Origin: Planctomycetota bacterium
Lineage (GTDB): Bacteria > Planctomycetota > UBA1135 > UBA2386
DNA length: 64,000 nucleotides
Direction: 5' to 3'
Assembly (NCBI GenBank): GCA_016794425.1
Contig: JAEUHR010000047.1
Coordinates: 1-64,000 of the forward strand
Positions 1-8,303 of this stretch are shown one piece after another. Both the position numbers and the translations under genes were made by a program. The notes beneath the pieces are model-generated. The model saw nothing but the letters and a program-made list of their open reading frames with translations, did no database searches and was not told the origin of the DNA. The stretch's first letter is position 1; every line of letters begins with the position of its first letter.

Positions 1-1
1 C

Positions 2-235
2 GCCTTCTTCGTGCCCAAGGACGCCAGCGGCCGCACCGCGATCGTCGAGGGCACCATGAAGATGAAGCAGGAGACCGTCGAGGAGACCCGGCACTACCTC
101 GAAGACGCCGGCAAGGCCGACGAGGCCGCCAAGGTCACCGAAGGCCGCAAGCTGTTCTTCTTCATGGCCAGTGGCGTCGCGATCGCGAAGCCCGCGAACG
201 CCGACCCGAAGGCCGGCGCTACCGGCGGGCAGTAG
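2..235 (+). CDS. DUF4920-family protein, 3' end only
   Basis: The reading frame is open at the left edge and only the last 77 residues are visible. They contain FFVPKDASGRTAIVEG, then a charged helical stretch (MKQETVEETRHYLEDAGK) and a closing FFMASGVAI strand. This pattern is characteristic of DUF4920 proteins, small usually exported proteins of unknown function whose N-terminal half (outside the window) normally carries a conserved Cys region. The tail after SGVAI is low complexity. The gene converges on the kinase gene and overlaps its 3' end by 17 bp. Family assignment is from recognition of the C-terminal motif; the function is unknown. Confidence 0.75.
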   Translation, partial: AFFVPKDASGRTAIVEGTMKMKQETVEETRHYLEDAGKADEAAKVTEGRKLFFFMASGVAIAKPANADPKAGATGGQ

Positions 236-2450
236 CCAGCAGCGCGGCGGCCGCCGCGAGCTTGGCGCGGCCGGCGGCGGCATGCGGCCAATCCGGCGCC
301 GCCACCGCGAGCGCCTGCTCGAACCAGCGGTGTGCCGCCTGGCCGCGCGCCGCCGCGGCCGCGGCGCGGCCGAGCCCGAGTTCGATCGCGGCGACCTGCA
401 GCTCGGCGATGCCGAGGTTGAACGGCACCTCGGGCAGCGGCGCCAGCGCGAGCAGGCGCTCGAGTTCGGCGATCGCCTGCGTCCGTTCGGCGGCGGCGCC
501 CGCGCCGTCGCCCGCCGCCGCGAACAGCTGCGCCGCGACCAGGCGGCACACCGCGCGGTTGTTGCCGGCGCCGGGCAGTTCCGCCGCACCGCCGGACTGC
601 ATCGCCCGCGTCGCCAGCGCCGTGTCGTGGTCGGCGATCGCCGCGGTGATCGCCGTGCGCGCGGCGGCGCCGTCGCCGTCGCCGGCGAACCGCAAGGCCC
701 GCCGCAGGTGCAGCAGCGCGCGCTGCGCCAGCGTCAGCACGAGGTCCTCGTCGTCGCCGAGTTCGCGCGCGAAGTCGACCAGCGCCGGCTCCAGGCCCAG
801 CATGGTCGTCGGCAGCGCGCGCCGTTCGCGCGCGGCATAGAGCGGCCCGTAGCCGCTGTAGCAGTCGACGGCGCTCGCCGAGTAGTAGCGGCCGAGTTCG
901 TCGTCGCCGGCGGCGATCGCCGCATGCGCCATCGCGACGCGCGCCGGCACGTGCAGCGGATCGAGCGCCAGCACTTCGCGCAGCACCGCCATCGCCGCCG
1001 CGGGTTCGCCGCACAGCCGCAGGCTCTGGCCGCGGCCGAACAGCCGGTCGACCGACGTCAGCACCGAACGCGGATCGGGCGCCACCGCCAGGTCGGCGAT
1101 CGCCTGCGCGCGCGCCGCCGGCTCGGGTTCGGCCGCCGCCGCGAGCAACAGCCCGCGTTCGAACCGCGCGTCGCCGAGTGCGGGATCACCGGCCACCGCG
1201 CGGTCGAGTTCGGACCGGGCGTCGTCGGTGCGGCCACGCGCGCGCAGCAGCCGGCTCAGCAGGTAGCGCGCCCGCGGCACCTCGTGCCGCGACAGGAACT
1301 CGCGCGTGGAGCCGATGCCGCCGTCGAGCACCTGGTGCGCCGACTCGTTGTCACCGAGCCGGAAGTAGACCGCCGCGTCGCGCAGCACGGTCGCCGCGTG
1401 GTCGGCGACCTCGACGGCTTCGCTGGCCGCCGTGCGCGCAGCGCTTTCGCGCAAGAGCCACGGCACCACGACGACCGCGACCAGCGCCACCGAAGCGAGC
1501 GCCGCCACGGCGGCCGCGCGCCACAGCGAACGCTGCCGCTGCAGCCGCTTCTGCAGCCGGTACCACCACGACGGCGCGCGCGCCAGCACCGGTTCGCCGC
1601 ACAGCCAGCGTTCGAGGTCGGCCGCCAGCTCGCCGGCGCTCGCGTAGCGCTGCATCGGTTCCTTCGCGAGGCACTTGCCGACCACGAGGTCGAGGTCGCG
1701 GTCGACGCCGAGCCGCGGCGGCTCGTCCTCGATCACGGCGCGCAGCAGCGCCGGCAGATCGTCGCCCGCGAACGGCGGCGCGCCGCGGAGGCACGCGAAC
1801 AGCGTCGCGCCGAGCCCGTAGACGTCGCTGCGCGCGGACACCTCGGCCGCGGCGCCGCGCGCCTGTTCGGGCGCCATGAAGCCCGGCGTGCCGACGACAC
1901 CGCCCGGCAGCGACCACGACGCATCGGTCGCGGCGGCCTTGGCGAGGCCGAAGTCGACCACGTAGACGTGCCGGCCCTCGACCAGCAGGTTCGACGGCTT
2001 CACGTCGCGGTGCACGACGCCCTGGTCGTGCGCGTGCTGCAGCGCGTGCGCGGCGTCGCGCACCAGCTCGACCAGGAGCCGCCGTTCGCTCCGGTGCACG
2101 GTGTCGATCGGCACGCCGTCGACCAGCTGCATGCTGATGTAGTCGGCGGTCGCGTCGTGCACCGCGGCGATGTGCGGGTGGCGCAATCGCGCTGCGGCCT
2201 GCGCCTCGCGCTCGAGCCGGCGCCGCAGTTCGTCGCCGTGGCCGCGGCCGGCCACGAACGTCTTCAGCGCGCAGCGGCGGCCGAGCTGGTGGTCGAACGC
2301 CTCGTAGACGACGCCCATGCCGCCGCGGCCCAGCTCGCGCAGCAGTTCGTAGCGCTCCGGCACCGGCCCCGGCGCGACCGGCGCCGCGTCGCCGTCGGCC
2401 GCCATCGCCAGCAGCCGCTGCCGCGCCCGTTCGGACAGCGGTTCGCTCAT
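219..2450 (-). CDS. Membrane-anchored Ser/Thr protein kinase with C-terminal TPR-like region
   Basis: 743 residues. An N-terminal cytoplasmic Hanks-type kinase domain starts near residue 33: glycine loop GRGGMG, ATP-binding Lys in ALKTF, catalytic loop HRDVKPSN, DFG in VVDFGLAKA, and APEQ in the activation segment. A hydrophobic segment (AAAVAALASVALVAVVVVPW) near residue 320 is the single membrane span, and the C-terminal half is an alanine-rich, TPR-like helical repeat region predicted outside the cytoplasm. The ATG start is chosen because it overlaps the upstream sigma-factor stop as ATGA, implying translational coupling. Sigma-factor/kinase pairs of this kind are common in Planctomycetota. 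The kinase probably phosphorylates a signalling partner, possibly the sigma factor itself; that target is inference. Confidence 0.93.
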   Translation of the reverse strand: MSEPLSERARQRLLAMAADGDAAPVAPGPVPERYELLRELGRGGMGVVYEAFDHQLGRRCALKTFVAGRGHGDELRRRLEREAQAAARLRHPHIAAVHDATADYISMQLVDGVPIDTVHRSERRLLVELVRDAAHALQHAHDQGVVHRDVKPSNLLVEGRHVYVVDFGLAKAAATDASWSLPGGVVGTPGFMAPEQARGAAAEVSARSDVYGLGATLFACLRGAPPFAGDDLPALLRAVIEDEPPRLGVDRDLDLVVGKCLAKEPMQRYASAGELAADLERWLCGEPVLARAPSWWYRLQKRLQRQRSLWRAAAVAALASVALVAVVVVPWLLRESAARTAASEAVEVADHAATVLRDAAVYFRLGDNESAHQVLDGGIGSTREFLSRHEVPRARYLLSRLLRARGRTDDARSELDRAVAGDPALGDARFERGLLLAAAAEPEPAARAQAIADLAVAPDPRSVLTSVDRLFGRGQSLRLCGEPAAAMAVLREVLALDPLHVPARVAMAHAAIAAGDDELGRYYSASAVDCYSGYGPLYAARERRALPTTMLGLEPALVDFARELGDDEDLVLTLAQRALLHLRRALRFAGDGDGAAARTAITAAIADHDTALATRAMQSGGAAELPGAGNNRAVCRLVAAQLFAAAGDGAGAAAERTQAIAELERLLALAPLPEVPFNLGIAELQVAAIELGLGRAAAAAARGQAAHRWFEQALAVAAPDWPHAAAGRAKLAAAAALLATARR

Positions 2451-3142
2451 GCGCGCGCTCCGTCCGGCCCGAACAGCCAGCGCAGTTCGTCCTGCAACTC
2501 GTCCTCGCGCGTCACGGTCTCGGCGACCAGTGCGCGCAGGATCGCGCGGTAGCGGCGCTTGGTCGCGTCGAGCCAGTTGCCGACGTCGGTCGTGCTGCAG
2601 CCGTGGCGCGCCGCCAGCTCCCGGTGCGTCGGCGCGTCGGCGTCGGCCAGGAAGTAGTCGCGGAACAGCCGGTAGCGCACCGCGCGTGGTGTGCCTTCGT
2701 GTTCCTGCCGCAACTGCTCGTGGGCGCGCTCGAGCAGTTCGCACCGCCACGCCGCGTCGAGCGCCGCGTCGGGCTCGGTGCCGTTGGGGTCGGCCGGCTC
2801 GGCCGCGCCATCCAGCGACGTGTGCTCGATCGCGCCGCCGCGCTTCTGCGCCGCCGCGCGCCGCGCCTGTTCGATCGCGAAGTTCGCCAGCGCCCGCTTC
2901 AGGAAGCCGCGGAAGCGCCCGCGCGCAGGATCCGCCTTGTCGAGCAGACCCGAGGCCAGGAGCCACGCGAACGCCTCCTGCGCCAGGTCGTCGGCCACCT
3001 CGGCGCGGCAGCGCTGCCGCGCCGCGAACCACGCCTGGATCGGCCGCCAGTAGAGCCGCGCGATCGCCTCGAGGTCGCGCGCCCCGCCCGGCGCGAGGAT
3101 GCGCGACCAGCGCGTCGACGGAAAGGCGTGGGGTTCGGGCAT
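2447..3142 (-). CDS. ECF-like RNA polymerase sigma factor
   Basis: 231 residues. The N-terminus FPSTRWSRI and the region ADDLAQEAFAWLL (region 2, core-binding and -10 recognition) are typical of the planctomycetal ECF-like sigma factors. The C-terminal region around THRELAARHGCSTTDVGNWL reads as a region 4 helix-turn-helix for -35 recognition, followed by a basic helix. The start is an ATG. The stop overlaps the kinase start by four bases (ATGA), so the two proteins are made in a fixed ratio. No anti-sigma factor lies next to it; control is more likely through the coupled kinase, by analogy with other sigma/kinase pairs. The regulon is unknown. Confidence 0.88.
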   Translation of the reverse strand: MPEPHAFPSTRWSRILAPGGARDLEAIARLYWRPIQAWFAARQRCRAEVADDLAQEAFAWLLASGLLDKADPARGRFRGFLKRALANFAIEQARRAAAQKRGGAIEHTSLDGAAEPADPNGTEPDAALDAAWRCELLERAHEQLRQEHEGTPRAVRYRLFRDYFLADADAPTHRELAARHGCSTTDVGNWLDATKRRYRAILRALVAETVTREDELQDELRWLFGPDGARA

Positions 3143-3169
3143 CGGCAGCGGTGCGGCATGATAGAGGCG

Positions 3170-4486
3170 ATGCGCGCAATCGTGGTGCTGCTCGGATCGG
3201 CGCTGGTCGTGCTGACCGTGGCAGCGCTGGTGTGCAGGTCCGTGACGACCCGACCGTCGCTGGTGACAGATGCGCCCGACTCCCCCAGCGCACCAGCGGT
3301 CGCACCGGCAGGCCCGGTCGGAACTGCCGACCCTGGTTCAGCCGTGGCATCGGCCTCGGCTACGCGGATCGAAGGCACGTGGCGCGGGGTCACCGGCACG
3401 GTGACGCGCGGCACCGCCGGGATCGTCGGCCGCGTCGTGTGGTTGCATCGGACCGATCGGCCCGATGCGCAGGCTGTGGGCCTGCACACCGACGAGTCGG
3501 GCCGGTTCGCGATCGAAGCGGAGCTCGGCTCCTACCGGCTCGAAGTCGAGTTGCCCGAACCATGGGAGCCCTACGCGAGTTGGTTCTCGCGTGCTTCGAC
3601 CCTGCGCAGCGCCCACACCCGCCAGTTCGACCTCACGTCGACAATGGCCCGCGCCGACTTCGCCATCGAACTCCCGGACCACGACGTGCACGTGGAGTGC
3701 CGCTTCGAATCGACGGGAACGGCGCTGTGCGATGCGTACGTGTGGCTCGAGCAGGAGGGCCCGGAGCCGGTGGCGAGGTTCGTGCGCACCGGTGCCGACG
3801 GGGTGGCGACGTTCCAGGATTGCCGTCCAGGATCGTGGCGAGCCCACGTCTGGTCCCGGTTCGCACTGCCGGTGGAGCCACGCACCGTGGACGTCGCCGA
3901 CGGCGTCGCAACGACACGCCTGTCGTTGCCGGTGCAACCCGCTGGCTGCGTCGTGGTCCGTCTCGCGACGCCGGACGGCAACAGCGTTGGGACGTGGCAC
4001 CCGAGCGTGCTGCGACTGCGAGGCCCCGACGGTGTCGTGCGACGCAGTTGGGTCCCCCGAGCGAGCATCGTGAGCGCACCCGACAAGGTGTGCTTCGAGC
4101 AGGTGCCGCCAGGCATGCACCTGTTGTGCTGCGACGACGAGGTCGACGTCGCCGGTCGCGTCCGTTTCGCGCCCTGCGAACCGGTCTTGCCCGCGCCGGT
4201 CGAGGTCCGCTGCGCCGTCGAAACGACGGTGACGATCGTCGGTGCCCCGCGCCCCTGGCTCTCGCTCTTCATCGACGACGATCGCACCCTCGATCCGGCC
4301 GTCGAGGTGCGCGTGGTCGGTCCAAGCGGACCCGTGGCACCCGGCGTCGACGCGCCGCCACCGTGGTCCGGCCACGTGCTGGCCGGCCCCCACGAGGTCG
4401 CCGTGCTCCGCCACGGTGCCGTCGTGCACACCGAGACGATCCACGTGGCTCTGCCCGGATGCTGGCATCGCCTGCGGACCGACTGA
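3170..4486 (+). CDS. Membrane-anchored carboxypeptidase-regulatory-like protein
   Basis: 438 residues. The N-terminus MRAIVVLLGSALVVLTVAAL is a signal anchor. A Ser/Pro/Ala linker follows, then beta-sandwich modules recognisable from GRVVWLHRTD…TDESGRFAIEAELGSYRLEVE and later VRTGADGVATFQDCRPGSW, the pattern of carboxypeptidase regulatory-like (CarboxypepD_reg/SdrD B-like) domains. No catalytic motif is visible. An in-frame ATG twelve bases upstream is possible, but the chosen ATG puts the hydrophobic stretch directly after the start. The gene is divergent from the sigma-factor gene, with only 27 bp between starts. It resembles the larger proteins at 29.5-32.4 kb and 33.1-34.7 kb. Exact role unknown; a surface structural or sensing role is inferred. 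Confidence 0.75.
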   Translation: MRAIVVLLGSALVVLTVAALVCRSVTTRPSLVTDAPDSPSAPAVAPAGPVGTADPGSAVASASATRIEGTWRGVTGTVTRGTAGIVGRVVWLHRTDRPDAQAVGLHTDESGRFAIEAELGSYRLEVELPEPWEPYASWFSRASTLRSAHTRQFDLTSTMARADFAIELPDHDVHVECRFESTGTALCDAYVWLEQEGPEPVARFVRTGADGVATFQDCRPGSWRAHVWSRFALPVEPRTVDVADGVATTRLSLPVQPAGCVVVRLATPDGNSVGTWHPSVLRLRGPDGVVRRSWVPRASIVSAPDKVCFEQVPPGMHLLCCDDEVDVAGRVRFAPCEPVLPAPVEVRCAVETTVTIVGAPRPWLSLFIDDDRTLDPAVEVRVVGPSGPVAPGVDAPPPWSGHVLAGPHEVAVLRHGAVVHTETIHVALPGCWHRLRTD

Positions 4487-4619
4487 CCACCCGTCGCGGC
4501 CCGCCGTTCCGCCGATTTTCGCGGCCGCGGCGACCAACCGGCGCGCAGAATCCGTACTGCCGGGAGGACGGGTGCGGCACCGCCGCCGCGCCGTCCATGA
4601 CCCCGACCCGAGGCATGCC

Positions 4620-5924
4620 ATGACGTTCGCGTTCGATCCCGTGCTGCCGGCCTGTGCGGCCGCGCTGTTCGCTTCCCTGTTCTGCGTGACCGCGGCCGGC
4701 CAGGAACCCGCGGCCGATCCCGGCCGCGCGCTGCTGGCGCGGCTCGACGCGCAGCGCGTGCCGGCGGCCAAGGTCGCCGCGACGACTTTGGCGATCGAAG
4801 GCACCTACACGGTGACGTTCGCCGGCATGGGCAACGGCGAGCCGGTCGCGAAGGGCACCTTCCAGGAGGCCTTCGCCGGCGCCGACCTCGCGCGCCACAC
4901 CAGCGACATGGGGCCGCTCGGCAAGATGGAACGCGGCATCCGCGGCGATCTCGTCTGGGAGGTCGACCCGGGCATGGGCGCGAAGGTGCACCGCGGCGTG
5001 CACGACGCGGCGGTGCGCCGCTACTACGCGTGGCTGCGCGGCGCGCCGCTGAGCCCGCTCTACACGAAGGCGACCAAGACCGGCAGCGAGACGGTCGGCG
5101 AACGCGAATGCGAGGTATGGCGCCTCGAACCGGCGGCCGGCCCCGCCGACGTCGTGCGCATGGCCGCCGACGGCACGGTGCTGCGGCTCGACATCGCGCT
5201 GCCGGTGCCCGAGTCCGCCGATGCGACGTGGGAACTCCAGGACGCGATGCCGGCGACGGTCACGTTCGCCGACTGGACCGAGATCGACGGCGTGCGGCTG
5301 CCGCGGCAGCGCACGATGCAGATGGGCCCGGCGACGGTCGCGTTCGCGTGCACGAAGCTGCAGTTCGGCGCGACGTTCGCGCGTGAGGCCTTCGAACCGC
5401 CGCCCGCCGTCGCGAAGGCGAAGGCGGCGCCGGCCGCCGAACCCGCGTTCGGCCCCGACGGCAAGCCGAACTACCAGGTCGTGCCGCGCGACGCGCAGCC
5501 GGCCGTCACGATCCGCGTGAAGTGCAAGCCCGACGAGATCGGCAAGACGCTCGGCACGATCCTGCCGGAAGTGATGGCGCACCTGACCGAAGTCGGCGGC
5601 AAGGTCGCCGGCCCGCCGTTCTCGGTCTACCACTGCAAGCCCGGCGATGCCGAGGTCGACCTCGAAGGCGGCATTCCGGTGCAGGCGCCGGTCGCCGAGA
5701 AGGGGCGCGTGAAGAACATGGCGCTGCCGGCCGGCCGCACGCTGACCGCGTGGCACGTCGGACCGTACGAAGGGCTGGCCGCCGCGCACGAGGGCTTGCA
5801 GCAGCACGTCGCGGCGAAGGGCTACAAGGTGCGTGGTCCGGTGTGGGAGGTCTACTGGACCGATCCGGGCATGGTGCCGGACCCGGCGAAGTGGCGCACG
5901 CAGCTGTTCCAGCCGATCGAGTGA
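4620..5924 (+). CDS. Exported protein with C-terminal GyrI-like domain
   Basis: 434 residues. The first about 27 residues form a signal peptide ending near VTAAGQ. The N-terminal half is a beta-rich region of unrecognised family that reads like an LolA/outer-membrane-carrier type fold (VAATTLAIEGTYTVTF… and YYAWLRGAPL), but this is uncertain. From about residue 295 the sequence VTIRVKCKPDEIGKTLG… and LPAGRTLTAWHVGPYEGL… matches the GyrI-like small-molecule-binding domain, including the conserved HxGPYEGL turn and the final WEVYWTDPG. GyrI-like domains bind hydrophobic ligands or proteins and are normally cytoplasmic, so an exported copy suggests ligand binding outside the cytoplasm. The ATG start places the signal peptide at the N-terminus. 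Confidence 0.8.
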   Translation: MTFAFDPVLPACAAALFASLFCVTAAGQEPAADPGRALLARLDAQRVPAAKVAATTLAIEGTYTVTFAGMGNGEPVAKGTFQEAFAGADLARHTSDMGPLGKMERGIRGDLVWEVDPGMGAKVHRGVHDAAVRRYYAWLRGAPLSPLYTKATKTGSETVGERECEVWRLEPAAGPADVVRMAADGTVLRLDIALPVPESADATWELQDAMPATVTFADWTEIDGVRLPRQRTMQMGPATVAFACTKLQFGATFAREAFEPPPAVAKAKAAPAAEPAFGPDGKPNYQVVPRDAQPAVTIRVKCKPDEIGKTLGTILPEVMAHLTEVGGKVAGPPFSVYHCKPGDAEVDLEGGIPVQAPVAEKGRVKNMALPAGRTLTAWHVGPYEGLAAAHEGLQQHVAAKGYKVRGPVWEVYWTDPGMVPDPAKWRTQLFQPIE

Positions 5925-6056
5925 CGGCGGGGAGTACGCCGCTGCGAAGCGGGCGCCTGGCGCGGAGGCTGCCAGCAGCAGCGTGGAGTGGTAGGTTGCT
6001 CGGCCCAGAGCACCTCGTGGGAGGTGCACCTCCACCGTTCCACGTCCCGCAATCCG

Positions 6057-8030
6057 ATGCACTCGAACTCGATGCTCGTTCGGTCCCTCTGCGCCGCCGC
6101 CGCACTCACCGTGACGGCCCACGCGCAGGTGGTGATCACCACCAACTCGACCACGGACACGATGGTCGCCTTCAACCCGGTCGACGGCAGCGTCGTCAGC
6201 AGCAGCCTCTTCGCGATCCCGACCACTGGCGGCACCAAGGTCGCGGCGATCCAGGTCAACAACGAGATCTGGATGAGCGACCAGATCGGCGACACGGTGA
6301 CGCGCTTCGATCCGTGCGGCAACACGCTCGGCGTGATCGGGCCGACGTTCCCCGGCGGCGGCTTCGACAACATCCGCGGCATGACGTTGATCGGCGGCCT
6401 GGTCTACGTGACCAACGACGGCGCCGGCAATGGCGCCACCGCGAACTCGCTGGTGACGCTGGACCTGGCCGGCAACCACGTCGCGACGATCCCGCTGTCG
6501 TTCTCGTCGCCGTACTCGGTGATCCCGTGGCAGGGCGACCTGCTCGTGGCGTCCGACGCCGCCAATGACGACGTGCACCGCTACACCACCGCCGGCGTGT
6601 CGGTCGGTACGTTCCACAACTCGACCGGGCTGAACTTCGCGCACCAGATCGCGCTCGCCTCGGACGGCAATGTGTGGTGTGCCGGCTTCTCGACCAACAA
6701 CGTGGTCAAGCTCGACGCGACGTCCGGCGCGATCCTGTCGTCGTTCGCGGCCAGCGGCGCCCGCGGCGTCTACGAACTGGCGAACGGCAACGTGCTGTGG
6801 ACCAACGGCAGCGGCGCCTTCGTCTACGACACCGTCGCGCTGACGTCGACGCAGGTCTTCGCCGGGTCGCATACGCACCTGAACCTGCTGCTGCCGCAAC
6901 AGGCGGCGTGCCACCGGCCGTACGGGACCGGCTGCCACTCGTTCTCGGGCGACTGGTCGAACCTGTTCCAGCTGTTCGCCGACGCACCGGCGGCGAAGGC
7001 CGCGCTCGACGGCAACGCGCTGCAGTTCACGCTGACACCGACCGGTTACGTCGCCACGTGGGTGCCCGGCAGCGCGGCGGGCCTCTACATCGCCCCGTCG
7101 ATCGGCGCGACCGTGATCGCCGATGCCGATTCGACCACGACGACGATCCTGGCCTCGGCCGCGATCCCGATTCCCGGTGGCACGCAGCCGCAGTGGACCG
7201 TGTCGTCGAACGGCGTCGTCACGGCCGGCGGCACCGGCAACCAGGGCACCTCGGGCACGCCGACCCTCGCCTCGACGGCGTCGCAGACCGGGCTCGCGTT
7301 CTACACCTGGAGCAACTTCAACCCGGCCGAAACCGGCAGCGGTGACATCAAGTGGGAAGAAGTCGGCAACCTGCTGGTGATCACGTTCGACGGCGTCGAG
7401 TTCAGCGGCGGCACGCCGACCCTGGCGCCGGCGACGTTCCAGTTCCAGATCAGCCTGATCAGCGGCGACGTCACGATGCTGTGGCCGTCGATGTCGGGCA
7501 GCAACTCGACCACCGACACGTTGGTCGGCTGCACGCTCGCCGCGGCCGGGCCGACGCCGGTGTCGGAGTCGCTGGCGGCGGCCGCTGCGCTGCTGCTGCA
7601 GCCGGACACGGCACCGCTGTCGCCGATGACGCTGTCGGCTACGCCGTCGCCGGTCATCAATCCGAGCACGCTGGTGACGTACACCGCCAACAACGTGCCC
7701 GAGTTCCTGCCGAGCTCCGGCGTCTACATCGGCACGCTGTTCTTCAGCGTGAACCCGCTGCCGGGCGGCTTCCCGCTGACGGGCATCCTGACGACGGTGC
7801 CGGGCTGCAACGCCTGGATCGCGACGCTCGACGTCGACCTCGGTGGCACGTTCAACATCGCGCCCACGCTGGCGTGGAACTTCACGTTCGACAACGTGGT
7901 CTTCGCGCCGGGCAACGTGATCGCGGCGCAAGCCGTCGCCCTGTTCGATCCGTCGGCGCCGCTGCTGAACGGCGAGAGCGGCGGCTTCCTGCTGAGCAAC
8001 GGTGTGCTCAGCTCGATCTGGCCGCAGTGA
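6057..8030 (+). CDS. Secreted beta-propeller protein, paralogue 1
   Basis: 657 residues. A signal peptide (…LCAAAALTVTAHAQ) is followed by four to six WD/Vgb-like blades up to about residue 300; examples are MVAFNPVDGSVV, EIWMSDQIGDTVTRFD, GLVYVTNDG and ALASDGNVWCAGF. The second half is a beta-sandwich region with TGLAFYTWSNFNP… and a conserved C-terminal segment GVYIGTLFFSVNPLPGG. It is a tandem paralogue of the next gene: the C-terminal 150 residues are nearly identical and the order of motifs is the same throughout. An ATG at 6072 is an alternative start. Predicted extracellular or surface protein of unknown substrate; Asn/Thr/Ser-rich composition fits secretion. Confidence 0.85.
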   Translation: MHSNSMLVRSLCAAAALTVTAHAQVVITTNSTTDTMVAFNPVDGSVVSSSLFAIPTTGGTKVAAIQVNNEIWMSDQIGDTVTRFDPCGNTLGVIGPTFPGGGFDNIRGMTLIGGLVYVTNDGAGNGATANSLVTLDLAGNHVATIPLSFSSPYSVIPWQGDLLVASDAANDDVHRYTTAGVSVGTFHNSTGLNFAHQIALASDGNVWCAGFSTNNVVKLDATSGAILSSFAASGARGVYELANGNVLWTNGSGAFVYDTVALTSTQVFAGSHTHLNLLLPQQAACHRPYGTGCHSFSGDWSNLFQLFADAPAAKAALDGNALQFTLTPTGYVATWVPGSAAGLYIAPSIGATVIADADSTTTTILASAAIPIPGGTQPQWTVSSNGVVTAGGTGNQGTSGTPTLASTASQTGLAFYTWSNFNPAETGSGDIKWEEVGNLLVITFDGVEFSGGTPTLAPATFQFQISLISGDVTMLWPSMSGSNSTTDTLVGCTLAAAGPTPVSESLAAAAALLLQPDTAPLSPMTLSATPSPVINPSTLVTYTANNVPEFLPSSGVYIGTLFFSVNPLPGGFPLTGILTTVPGCNAWIATLDVDLGGTFNIAPTLAWNFTFDNVVFAPGNVIAAQAVALFDPSAPLLNGESGGFLLSNGVLSSIWPQ

Positions 8031-8038
8031 AGTCCGCC

Positions 8039-8071
8039 GCTGCCGCCGCCGGCCACACCGGCGGTGGCAGC
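8039..8071 (+). terminator. Hairpin after propeller gene 1
   Basis: A 14-bp inverted repeat (GCTGCCGCCGCCGG / CCGGCGGTGGCAGC, one G-U pair) with a five-base loop starts nine bases after the stop codon at 8030. It lacks a T-run, so it may be a termination or mRNA-end stabilising structure rather than a classical intrinsic terminator. Confidence 0.5.
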
Positions 8072-8303
8072 ACCCGCGGCAACCCGTCGTGCGCCCTGCC
8101 GCCGGCCGTAACGCCCCGAGTTGCCGCTGGCATGGCGCATCGGTCGGCGCCCCATACGGCGCAGCGAAGCACAGGCCGCCACGATCGCCGCTGCGAACTG
8201 GCGCTCTCGCCAGCACCGAGCATCATGGTGCGATGTGCACCGTGCTGCCCTGCGACACGAGTCGCGCACGACGCCAGTAGATCCCTGCTACCCGAACCCC
8301 ATC

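Noticed and set aside
4269..8216. 1315-codon open frame on the minus strand
   Set aside because: Arg/Gln/His-rich shadow of the two plus-strand secreted proteins, with no domain motif; long antisense frames are expected at this GC content.
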